DNA of 64,000 nucleotides from Apophysomyces variabilis (lineage: Eukaryota > Mucoromycota > Mucoromycetes > Mucorales > Mucoraceae): the NCBI GenBank assembly GCA_002749535.1, contig MZZL01000408.1, positions 1,808,042 to 1,872,041 of the forward strand. Direction: 5' to 3'. Positions 1-10,132 of this stretch are shown here, one piece after another. The notes beneath the pieces are model-generated. The model was not told where the DNA came from and made no database searches. It saw nothing but the letters and a program-made list of their open reading frames with translations. Numbering within the stretch: position 1 is the first letter of the stretch; each line of letters starts with the position of its first letter. Made by a program: the position numbers and the translations under genes.

Positions 1-1428
1 AATAACTGGCTGAACCTTATCGGAAAAGAATAACCTGATTAAGCCTGTCAGAAAGGTAAGGAAAAAAGAAAGGGTCCAGGAAGGAAGAAGGTATCGTGGC
101 ATCATCAGTCGACTTCCCTAATCAGTTAACCAAAAGAAGAAAGGATCGTATAAAAGAGGCTAGACGTGAAAAATTAGCACTTGTTACGTATCATGGATTT
201 TTTCATCGATCGATAAGAGATGAATGGCATATGGACTTTAACGAGAGCTCTAGTTACGCAAGTATCAAGCACTTGAATAAGACGTACAGACATTAGCATA
301 GCTAACCTTGTATAAGCTCGATTGTAGACGCCACACACACAAAACTAGATGAGCTCCTGGAATTGGACCACAAAACATAACCATCCAGTATGTACATGAT
401 CTAAAGATTGATATTTACAACTTGGATGCACATGTATAAAACCTTTTCATGGCGCTAAACAAAACTACCAAGAAGAGATACAAATTCTCCGTATAAACCA
501 ACAGAAAACCAGCTATCTTATTTGAAATCGTTACCTTTAATTATTCCGCATGTCTGAACCGGGGAACCTGAGCACATTTGCTACGGAACCAACGATTAAG
601 CAGATATACCATCGGATAGATGATTGGAAATTTATAAAGCAAAGGAAAAAGTAGTTTAAGCGATTGCGAATTGGTCTTTTCAAAGCAAAATGCATTTTAT
701 TCGTTTATACGAAGAGAAGGATACTTGAATGCCGAAATTTTAGTAGGTTTAATAAAAAGTTCATTCAAAAATCAGTAACTTGAGGCCACTTCTGGCTTTA
801 ATGGGATGAACATATGTTTTCGGATATGTCTTCGCCGTAAATTCCCATCGCTTTCATTTAATCTCTAAATAGATGTAGCTGATAAGGACGGTGTCCAGTG
901 AAAACTGAAGGACGTCTTGCAATTTCACTCTTCATCATCTTCTCTTCACAGGGGAACCAATAGACTGCAAAATAAGGAGGTCAAACTGAAAAGCCGCTTT
1001 AAATATGGATTATTTATGTGTTGGGATAACCAAAGCCAACAAAACAGCGTCAATGGCATTGCAGCAAGCTGTCGAATTATTCCACGTAAGAGAACACTTA
1101 TGTTGCTCAGCTCCATATCCTTGCAAGAAATCTATCTGTTGCTTCAACTGTAGGGATAAAGAATATGAATTTTAATATTGTATCCCATTTTAACTAGTGA
1201 ATAAAATCGGCTGTGGCTGAACAATTAGAGAGAACATGCCCAAGAATCAGAAAGAGCTTGCCTTGACCAATCAAACTTGCTGACTTCATCGTGGGTAGGG
1301 TGCATGGAGAAAGCGCACCCACGGTAATCAAACTCCGCTACCGAACATCCCCGCACAAAAAGTGCAGTAAAAAAAAGAGGGCTAAGACCACGCCTTGATT
1401 TTTTTTTCTCTCTACCTTTCAACAGCCA
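1..1428. other. No recognised gene; upstream flank of the ferredoxin gene
   Basis: I see no gene I can support here. A 66-codon frame at 96-296 (+) is Lys/Arg-rich at its start (TKRRKDRIKEARREKL) and a 78-codon frame lies at 917-1153, but neither matches anything I know or continues through plausible introns. The Lys/Arg-rich piece could be transposon debris, which is inference only. The last ~170 bases hold a CCAAT sequence (about 1268) and a GC-rich hairpin (1290-1323), likely part of the ferredoxin gene promoter. Confidence 0.5.
1290..1323. repeat. GC-rich imperfect hairpin upstream of the ferredoxin gene
   Basis: CGTGGGT at the left end pairs with ACCCACG at the right end, and GGTGC inside pairs partly with GCGC, leaving a loop of about 10 bases. 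It lies ~105 bases before the ATG, in otherwise AT-rich DNA. It could be a 5'-UTR structure or a protein-binding palindrome; the sequence does not decide. Confidence 0.4.
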
Positions 1429-2229
1429 ATGTCACTACTACGCTTATTTACAACGAGATCGGCTGCATTTAAAACTGCTTTCCAAAATGCCTATGCAATT
1501 CAACGAGGCATTTCTTCGAGCGCAGGTAAATTGGACCTTATTATCCTGAAGATCGCCCGTTCAATTGAGATCCGTTAGTTCGTCTACATGGTAAAAGTGG
1601 CATTGCGAAAGGGGAAGGGTAAGGTGTGGTGAAAGAATGAAATCGGCCATTGACAACCTGTATTTAGCCCATATACAGTCCATTTTATAACATCTGATGG
1701 TGAGAAAATTGATGTGAAGGCAACGGAAGGAGATACCATGCTGGACCTCGCACAGCGATACGATATTGACCTAGAATGTAAGGCTTTTTTTTTTTTTGGA
1801 AGGGGGTTTCAGGGAAGCCGAGAAAGGACGTTTCACTGAAACTTAAAGGATATCGTAGGTGCTTGTGAAGGCTCTTTAGCTTGTTCGACTTGTCACGTTA
1901 TCTGCGATGCCGAGTACTATGATAAGATGGAGGAACCGTCGGACGAAGAAAATGACATGTTGGATTTAGCTTTTGGTTTAACTGAAACGTAAGCTCAGCT
2001 AATGGTTTAGAAAAGTGAGTCTGAGAGTTGTTGTTGTTCTGTTTTTGATGTAGATCTCGGCTGGGATGTCAGATAGAAATGAATCAAGAACTGGACGGTC
2101 TCACAGTTCGTATACCATCTGCCACGAGAAATCTAAGAGTGGACGGTACGTGTCTACAAACCCAAAGAAACCTTTCATTTAGATCTAAATGTTGTCTATT
2201 CTACAGGATCCAAACCCACCCATCATTAA
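1429..2229 (+). CDS. YAH1: Mitochondrial adrenodoxin-type [2Fe-2S] ferredoxin
   Basis: Electron carrier of the mitochondrial matrix that feeds Fe-S cluster assembly and, in relatives, haem A and steroid hydroxylation. Five exons join in frame: 1429-1525, 1679-1777, 1859-1988, 2054-2145 and 2207-2229, giving 146 residues. The first ~30 residues are basic and Ser/Thr-rich with few acids, as in a mitochondrial presequence. The cluster ligands are visible: [11 protein letters not shown] gives Cys-x5-Cys-x2-Cys, and a fourth Cys follows in GCQIEM. The C-terminal part ([18 protein letters not shown]) is typical of the family. One oddity is that the canonical splice at intron 2 puts Cys where relatives have Gly just before ACEG. 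Length fits the family. Paralogy with ETP1 cannot be judged from here. Confidence 0.93.
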
Positions 2230-2572
2230 ATGAAAATAGAACTAGAATTTGCTTGGACTTAATTTAGACATCTCCTTCCCTGCAAAGAAAAACGAAGTTA
2301 CCACTGCCCACTGTTCATCTTTTGCCAAAAGGTGCAAGAAAGAGAGAAAAGACGTTTTACCAAGCTGCGCTGGTGAACATACATAATAACGAACGAAAAG
2401 AAAAAAAGAGAAAAATAAAACGAGGGCCCATTTTTTCCGTTTCCTTGTGCTAATATTTCGTGTGCCTGTTGAGGTTTCCGATTTTTTTTTTTTTACAAAC
2501 GAGATATTGGGAGGAGTAAAGATCATTTCATCTAGCTAAGCCACTTTATTGCATCTTGCTTTTGCCATAGTG
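2230..2572. promoter_or_regulatory. Ferredoxin 3' flank and EMG1 promoter
   Basis: Spacer of 343 bases between two genes transcribed in the same direction. It is purine-rich on the plus strand, with several A runs, an AAATAAAA stretch near 2414 that could serve as the ferredoxin poly(A) signal, and an 11-12-base T run near 2480. I see no TATA box at a convincing distance from the EMG1 start and no open frame worth calling. Confidence 0.4.
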
Positions 2573-3504
2573 ATGGAGAATAATGAGGATACCATGCCAG
2601 AAAATTCCACTGCCTCTCCGTCTCGTAAAGTTATTGTAGTGCTGGAAAATGCATCACTAGAGGCGGCAAGGCTGAATACTTACCGTCCCGACAGCAAAAT
2701 GCAGTTGCTGAATTGTGATGAACATCAATCTATCCTAAAGCGACTAGGCAGGGATATTGCAGACGCCAGACCAGACATTGTGCATCAGGTAGACGAAAGG
2801 GAGAGGGAGGGAGGGAAGGAAGGGGGGAAGGCAATGAGTTGAGTTTTCTAGTATGCTCACTTTTAGCGCGAGTGTCTCTTAACACTTCTCGACAGTCCTT
2901 TGAATAGGTCAGGACATCTGGAGGTATACATACACACTGCCAAAGGGGTAGTGATTCGGATCAATCCCGAGTGTCGTATACCAAGAACAATCAAACGGTT
3001 TTCGGGACTGATGGGTAAGGGTCAATGCGACCTGTTGGTGCATCCACTCCATCGATGTATTAAAATCGACTGCAACTATAGTTCAATTGTTGGAAAGGGG
3101 AAGCATTACAGGAGATAGCAAAGGACACAAGAAATTGCTGGAAATCGTTCCTGCACCTGTGACCCAATACTTCCCTAGCAACGCTAGGAAATTCGGTAAG
3201 TTTACCCTTTTCCTTTTCGTTCTTTTTTTGTTTTCTTTGTTTTTTCTTTCCTTGACACTGACCAACTGGCGACGACACAGCTATGTCATGGAATGCACCT
3301 AGAGTCCGGTTATATCGACATTTCAAGAATCTGCCTGAAGGTCAACCGATCGTTGTTGCCGTCGGTGCCATGGCGAAAGGCCCAGATACCTTCGCCGACA
3401 GCTACGTAGACGAAAAGATTGGAATATCACAATATGCATTGTCAGCAGCAGTGGCGTGTGGCAAGGTTTGCTGTGCATTAGAAGACCTGTGGGATGTGAT
3501 GTAA
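2573..3504 (+). CDS. EMG1: 18S rRNA N1-specific pseudouridine methyltransferase (EMG1/NEP1)
   Basis: SPOUT-class methyltransferase that modifies a hypermodified pseudouridine of 18S rRNA and is needed for small-subunit biogenesis in the nucleolus. Four exons join in frame: 2573-2788, 2873-3014, 3082-3195 and 3281-3504, giving 231 residues. Family motifs are clear in order: [87 protein letters not shown], then [20 protein letters not shown] and a hydrophobic C-terminus with [18 protein letters not shown]. The short length before the catalytic domain is normal for fungi. I chose the ATG at 2573 because no in-frame ATG lies further upstream before the frame runs into low-complexity DNA. A possible poly(A) signal AATAAA is at 3770-3775. 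Confidence 0.96.
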
Positions 3505-5395
3505 ATTATTTGGTCATTCAAGTAAAAGAAAAAAAAATTGTATAGATTTAAAGACCTTCTGATAGCCTGGCGTACATGATGACGCATTTTCACGATGAAG
3601 CTGTACCGCATAGTCATTATAACAGGAAATTTTTTTTTAAAAAAAAAAGCTTGATGCGTCAAACGTTTTGTATTCTCTCCATATAGGTAGAAGGTATGCT
3701 TGTTTTTGGAAAGCTGTTTTCTTTAATGGTTTTCAGGTTGTCATTCAGTAAAAGTGTGCAGAAGGCTAGAATAAAGATTTGCAGATCATAAGAGAAGCGC
3801 GTGATAGACAAGCTATCTATTGGTTTAGTACAAAGCAGTTAGCGTATCTGTATCTTTTTCATTTTCTCTCTGATGCTTTTACAGATAAGCATTACAGACA
3901 CCCTTTCATCTCTTCCTTATCACTATCCTTAACGGGAGACGGAATTGCTATTATACGCTGCGTTTGAAACTTCATCGTTTTTTTCTGCCTTTTCATACAA
4001 AACTATCAAAGTTTGCTTTTCATTGCGCGAAATATAAACATTATATGTTTAATACCTTTTTCTTTTTTTGGGGAAAAAAAAGAAGATTTTCTGTGTTTTT
4101 TCTGTTGTATGTACCAAACCAAATCTGATACATTGAGACAAGGTCAGTGGGCATCCGAAGCGTTCGGAAGGTTGTGTTCCTATTTTTTTCCTTTGTTACA
4201 TGATTCTTTTGCATTAAACATTACATTTTTTCAGCCTGTGTTTTAATGAACGGTGACACGATCTACTAATCAGTAATACGCATGAACAGAATGATTGGAG
4301 AGAGGAAAGAGAGACAAAAAGACGTACTATGGTGCGGACACGTATAATACATGTATTGCTTAGCCAGATGACATTGGTTATTTTACCGAAGTCATCAATA
4401 TCTGCTGAGTTATAAGGCACTCTCCTATTTCAAAAATAGAGAATGCATGTCGAAATCCGTCACTTGAAGTGCTGATTGACAACGACCCTTGAACTCTTCA
4501 GGGGGGGAGGGTTAGAGCTCTACCTTTACTTTCAGCCAAGGATACAGTGTACAAATAGGAGAGACACTAAGGAGCCATCCTTTTCTTATTGACATTGAAA
4601 AGCAAAGAAAAAAAAATAAATAAAATAAGGATGCTAAATCTGATATTTCTGCGCCACTTTCTCCCAGTAACCTTATCCTAAATAGAACGCATGCATTAAT
4701 CATAGCAAAAGGTTATCAACATGAGCATACGTACATGATATTTACTTTCCGCCTCCCGAAAAGAGCATGATGAGGCTTGCTTTGTATTAACTACATGGAC
4801 CTAGTCATAAAGAAATGAACACCGGACGACTCATAATGCTTTGCTTCATTCCATCCATGATATATGTGTAACCTGAATACATGAAGATGAACGTAAGAAA
4901 TCGAGATACCTGTCAAGCGGTACAGTGTCCCATTCTAGGGTAGCTTATGTTTCACAGACAAAATAGCCAAGCATCATGCTTCTTGTCCAAGACGGGCACG
5001 GTAGACATAAGAGGGAGAAAGCAGAATTTTCTTTTTTTGGGTGGGACAATCAAACCTGAGGTTTTTTTTATTTTCATTTTTAATTTTGAAGTCAATGTCT
5101 GATTCCATCCGTCTTCTAGAGATGGTTGGGATTTATACAGCTCATTTGCCTCGATGAGTTTTGTTTCGAGATGATGCAAATGATGGACAATAAAGAAAGG
5201 CTAAAGTAAGAAAAACGAAGAGAAGAGAAAGGTTGGTACATAGAAGCTAGACAAATTGTATGGTATGGAAATGTCGGAAATCGGAGAAGCCCCAGAAGTA
5301 AAGAAAAAAGAAAAGAAAGGGCTGGTGATCGTGAAAGGGGGAGTATGTGGGGAATACTAGAAGACAAACAAAAAAAAAATAGCAAAGATTATTCT
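3505..5395. other. Gene-free spacer, AT-rich with homopolymer runs
   Basis: About 1.9 kb between the convergent EMG1 and Nudix genes. It contains many T and A runs (near 3630-3645, 4060-4085 and 4605-4625) and purine-rich stretches (5205-5380). Open frames of 60-89 codons exist on both strands, but they are Phe/Ser/Lys-rich low-complexity frames and I recognise none. An AATAAA at 3770-3775 may end the EMG1 transcript. Confidence 0.5.
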
Positions 5396-6090
5396 CTATG
5401 CACGGCGAGCCAGTGAGCAGCTGTTCAGGGCTAGACAGGCCATTCGTCGATCTTTGGTTGCTGCAATGGCTTCATTCAAAGGAACCTATATCATTTACAA
5501 ATGAGTATGATGGTTAGATCCATGTTTTCCATGTTTCGTTTTTCTTTTCGTATTATTAGGATAGATCATTTACCCAAACGCGTTGTCTGTCTGATCCAGG
5601 CCAAGTATCAAGCAGTGTGGGATTGTGGACTTCATACATCCAATGATGAGCAATGATTTTGCCTTTCTTGTTGGCTTCTGTGAAAGTACCCACACGTTGG
5701 GTAAGGGAAGTGACGGAGACACCGGCTTCTTCGAGAAGAACCCGGATGGTTGCTTTTTCGGGGGTCTCTTCCAAATCGATTTGGCATTCGCCACGCGGTA
5801 AGACGAATGCATTTGCACGTTTACGACTCGACAGCATCAAGACCTTGTTGGTGGTTGTATCAATGATCACGGCACCCACAGCCTAAGGGGTTTGAAGGTA
5901 TGGTTATTATGTTTTCTTTTTCTTATTCAACAGACTTGTTGTTTCGTTGTACCTGGCGAATGATTTTCTTCTTTTTCTCTTTCTTATCATTTGATGAGAT
6001 CTGTTGTTGTTCTTCTTGTGGTGGAGATAGAGGGGAAATAGAGGACTTTGGGAAGTCGAATGCAGGTTGAGGCATGGCAGCTGTGGTCAT
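5396..6090 (-). CDS. Nudix hydrolase, diphosphoinositol-polyphosphate phosphohydrolase-like
   Basis: Predicted to hydrolyse nucleoside-diphosphate-type substrates; overall layout is closest to the Aps1/DDP1/DIPP group acting on inositol pyrophosphates and diadenosine polyphosphates. Three exons on the minus strand, 6090-5953, 5882-5574 and 5485-5396, give 178 residues. Residues 1-46 are a linker rich in Gln, Ser, Pro and Lys. The Nudix fold begins at AVGAVIIDTTTNKVLMLSS. The Nudix box runs from LPRGECQ to RVLLEEAGV. Two deviations stand out: the Arg that normally precedes Glu is followed by Val, and the usual PKGG start reads PRGE. The metal-binding EE pair is kept. The C-terminus (VWVPLNEAIAATKDRRM) resembles the end of Aps1-like proteins. 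Whether it is fully active is uncertain. Confidence 0.85.
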
Positions 6091-7628
6091 TGTTGATAGA
6101 AGTTAGAAAAGTAGGAAAGAGAGAAAGAGATGAACGTTCGTAGGGAAAAGCGGGGGTTGAGGTGAGAGAGCGTGTGTGCGTGTCTTTTATAACTTCTTTG
6201 GTTTTGCCTAAGCAGTCAACTACCGGGTACTCGGTTACAGTCTTTCTGTCTCTTTGTTACACTCCGGTTTGCCATTTGGGCTATGACATTTTTCATCACC
6301 CTTTCTATTCACCTCAAGCCAAAGAAAAAAATAAGTAGTTCTTTTTTTGGATCCACTTTTTTTTTTTACTATTCAGTTTCCGATACACGAAGGTATGGAT
6401 ATATCTAGTGTGTGAAGCAACACCTGTCATCCTTCTCTATGTATGTATGTATGTATATATGTTATCTATATACATATACACACTCCTCCTCCCCCCAAAC
6501 CACAAATGAACACCTTCCCCCATTCCCCTTTTGTTCGGGGAAGGAGATACTCTATCTCGGTCCATAATGGACAAATAGGATTGCATAGATGCCACCCACC
6601 TGACGCCGCGTGTCCTTTTCTCTAAATGGACAACTACCATCCAACTAGTCCTTTCATAGCTAATATCAAATTTTCCTCTTGCTTATCTATCCTTTACCCT
6701 GCATATCCCAATTCTGTTGTCACTACTTTACTTACCGCTCTCTTTCTCTTTGTCCTTTCTATCTCTCCGAATCGGATGACAAACTGCCTATTTTTTCCCT
6801 CTCTCTCCTCCCTATCTACCAAAAATAATCCTATTCAAATAAAAAAAAAAGTCCGCGTAAAATGATGGTTCCACTAACCACAGTAAAATAGTCTTCGAGC
6901 TCAGCGCGATCAAAACAAGGTATCACACCGCGGTTAAATTCGGCGCGGCACGGGGTCCTTGTGTACCACGCGTGCAGCTTTTTCTCGTCGGTGTAAGAAG
7001 CTGTAGTAGACAAACAACTTTGAAAAACCACGCGACAACCCGTTTTCGATCTCGACTGACTTTGTATCGTCGATCCCATGTGAAAAACTTCATGACCTAG
7101 GACCCCTTTTTCCACCTTCAACGTTTCTGCATAGTATCATTTCTCTGTCTGCGCCCAATTTCTGTATCTTCGATAGATACACGCTTACGTTACACGCTAT
7201 TACCTATTTAAGAAATCGAAGAACAACAGCCTTGCCATGCCGTCATTAAAGCACCGTTCATTACCCGGATTTGAGACTCTTCGGGACAACTTGTGTCCAT
7301 AAAACATATTATGCAATCTCCACTTACTAATCTGCCATGGATGTCGCCGCTTCAACATCATCGATCATATTACCTGTCAAAGCCCCTATTTTCTTTGTTG
7401 TTGCTATGGAAAAACTCGCTTCACGTAATATCTTATACCCGTTCCCGATTAAAATAAACCATGCGTAATCATAGTGGCATCTGACTCATATCTGTCTAGA
7501 TCCCCTTGTTCTTTATTTTTTTCCGTGCAGCAAGATGTAATGATATCCAATTGGGCTAGATAGTACTATATGCGTAAATAGAAATGCAATATACAAAGAA
7601 ACGCGATCGTATTTCCATACAGAAAACA
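6091..7628. other. Spacer between RAD17 3' end and Nudix promoter
   Basis: About 1.5 kb. It holds the Nudix promoter side (6091-6300, CT/AG-rich), a TATG microsatellite (about 6438-6470), and a more GC-rich block at 6880-7100. That block carries a 96-codon minus-strand frame (6831-7121) that I do not recognise. No gene can be supported. Confidence 0.45.
6438..6482. repeat. TATG/TA microsatellite
   Basis: Four to five tandem TATG units grading into TATATA and TACATA dinucleotide-like sequence, in the spacer upstream of the Nudix gene. Simple repeat with no evident function. Confidence 0.8.
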
Positions 7629-9850
7629 TTACCACGGCAGATCTGCCAAATCCGATCCGTCTCCAAAAACCTTGTCAAATTCGTCGTCACTGAATTCATC
7701 AATAGCGTCCTCCCATGGCTCTTCCCTTTCTGTTGTTGGATGGGTCTCAAGTATCGTGGATAACGCAAAAGGGACTGTCACAGTGCTCAACGTCCTTAAT
7801 TCATCCGCTGTCAAAGAAACCCCATCTGTTACTTTTCTCTGTATGTCCACAATAGAACTGCTCACAGACTCATTATCTTAGTACACAAAGGGAGCATGGT
7901 AAGCACAAGACACGCTTCTTACTTCAACCTAGTTACCATGAATGTGTTCATCAGAGAATTTCTGTGGACACCAGAAAGCAGGCTTATTCAACTCGATCAT
8001 TTTCCCTGATGCAGGCATTGGTTCAGTACACATGATTCCTCGCATCGATATAAGACTTTGATATTCTAGTCGCACATCATCCTAAAGTAGCCTTTGGATA
8101 AGCCAGGGTTCAATACCAATTGGAATCATTTACCTGCCAGTTACCGACAGAAGCAATATGGTCACCCACCCCGAGATTCTCCAAAAACTGCGTATAGTCC
8201 CGAATATTGTCGCAAAATTTCAAACAGTTCTCATGTAAATATGGTAGAAAGATATTGCACTCTACTGAAAACGAACGCATGATACTCTATTGCGTACAAA
8301 TTGCTTAGATTAAACTTCCCATTAATTGAATGTTGCATACCTCTGGCGGTGACTCCAAATGCCCATCTCGGTTTCCTGAAATAAGAAATAAAATGATTAA
8401 GCAACAGAATGATGGTATAGTCTTTTCGCAAGCAAAGAAAAAGAAGTCGTACGTTTTCTGTAGAGAACCTTTCCCAGAGCGTGGAATAGATTTAAGTGTG
8501 CATTCCGTCCTCTTGAACTATAATATTGTGTGAGAAAATAACTGCTTCTGCACAAAAAAAAAAGATAAAAACACAAAACAAACAAACCTTGTGTTCACAG
8601 AACTTTCTCTCTTTCTCTTTTGTGGCACCCTTAATCCGGGATCAAAAAGTTCAAACTGTAAGGTGTTGATAGCACATCGTATATCGCCATGACTGGAGTC
8701 AGCAATAGCTGAGATTCTGTCCGCTGATAGTCTCGCTTTTCCTGGTCGCGTGCTCTCTATGCTGGCAATGTGTCGGAGCATTTTTACAATTTTTCCTTTT
8801 GTTGCAGGATTGAATCTGTTGTTCCAAATCATGTTAATTATAGACGCGCCAGTATCTGATGACAACTTACTCAACCCATCCGCATTCAGGACTGCACAAG
8901 ACCTCACGTGGAATAAGATCGTATATAGAACTCACAAATACTTCCTTTCCCCGATTTCTCGAGAGTCCGTACTCAGTAGAAACATCCGTAGAAACTAGCA
9001 CGATTAGAAATGGAATAGAAAAGTTGTCTGTTAAACAGGATTTGAGGAGTGTTTGAAAATGAGATTTGGTATCATTCGTAGTGATATCTGGCAAGTCATC
9101 CAGAAGAATGATCTTTTTGCGTGGTCCTTCTGAATCGATGGTAAAAGTTGGCATTCTTGTTGATCGTAACAGAAAATCTTCAAACTTTGACATGTTGGAT
9201 TCATAACCTAGAGAACACGAAGGAACTGTTATGTATCGACTATGGTCCCTTTCTTTTCTCTCTCTCTCTCTTTTTGTTTAGCTTACTACTATCACCATTA
9301 TCATCACGCACGGCATTTGTCCATTCCACTAATTCATAATCCCCCACCTTGGCCAACGTACGGATGACAGCACTTTTTCCACTCCCGGCTGGCCCTGTCA
9401 ATACGACCATCTCATTTTTGTTTGCAAATCAGCTGAAACTTGTCATAACAGGCCATCTTTTACCTTGATATGGCCCAAGGCCCGTTCTAAACAAGATGCT
9501 TGAATAAGATCTTTTACACGCTGCACAGTTTTTTGTTGAACCGCAAGCTCTTCCTTCATTAGTATCCGATCAGATTTTAGCCTTTGATTACAATTGAAGA
9601 CTTAACCAAACATACCTCAGTTTTCGGTTCATACACATCCACCAAGAGGCTATCAGCTGCATCAGCAGAATTGACTAATGATGGTGAAGACGGAATGCAG
9701 GATGCCCCTCGAGTCAACCGATCACGCGAACGACCTTGTCGTCCACCACCTTGCGATGCATAAGGAAGGATGAAATGCTGGAATAAATGTCATTCAGGAA
9801 AGCAATCATTGCCACGCTTGAAGACATACGCTAGCATCGATCGGTTGCAT
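7629..9850 (-). CDS. RAD17: Checkpoint clamp loader RAD17 (Rad24-like), AAA+ ATPase
   Basis: Large subunit of the alternative RFC complex that loads the 9-1-1 clamp at DNA damage. Multi-exon minus-strand gene. The proposed first exon is 9850-9830 (MQPIDAS) and the second is 9777-9616, rich in Arg, Ser and Gly. The third (ending 9464) has helical sequence ending in LERALGHIK. Next comes the Walker A motif GPAGSGKS (about 9380) in VVLTGPAGSGKSAVIRTLAK, then Walker B-like KKIILLDDLPDI (about 9090). Small-helix motifs follow, including DRISAIADSSHGDIRCAINT (about 8680), characteristic of RFC/Rad17 sensor regions. The C-terminus is acidic (DEFSDDEFDKVFGDGSD), also usual for fungal Rad17. Family is clear; the first exon and several middle exons (7900-8500) are less certain. 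It sits 282 bases downstream of the NUP170 stop on the same strand. Confidence 0.88.
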
Positions 9851-10132
9851 AATCTTTGTTTGTCTAAAGAAACGAATTGTTCCTGTCAGAGTCACAATGG
9901 ACACCTTTTCATTCGGACACGACAAAACATGTGGTACACTCCTTTCTCGAATAATCTCTTCTTTTCTTTTCGATCCCACAAAGAAAGACGCGTCAAAAGT
10001 TGCCCTTCAGTAGCCCATGAGAAGCAGTAAATGAACCATCCAAAATAGAGATAGAACCAAAGGTTTGTAGAAGAAACGATTGTTTGTGATCTTTTTCAGG
10101 AAGGAGTGCATGTAGCATACAAATTGTTCAAT

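Noticed and set aside
3060..3326. Overlapping minus-strand frames of 60-88 codons within EMG1
   Set aside because: Shadow of EMG1 exon 3 and its pyrimidine-rich intron; composition is Lys-rich low complexity and the plus-strand gene explains the region fully.
6831..7121. A 96-codon minus-strand frame in a GC-richer block
   Set aside because: No recognised motif, no splice-consistent extension, and it ends in simple A-rich DNA. Kept only as a note in the spacer entry.
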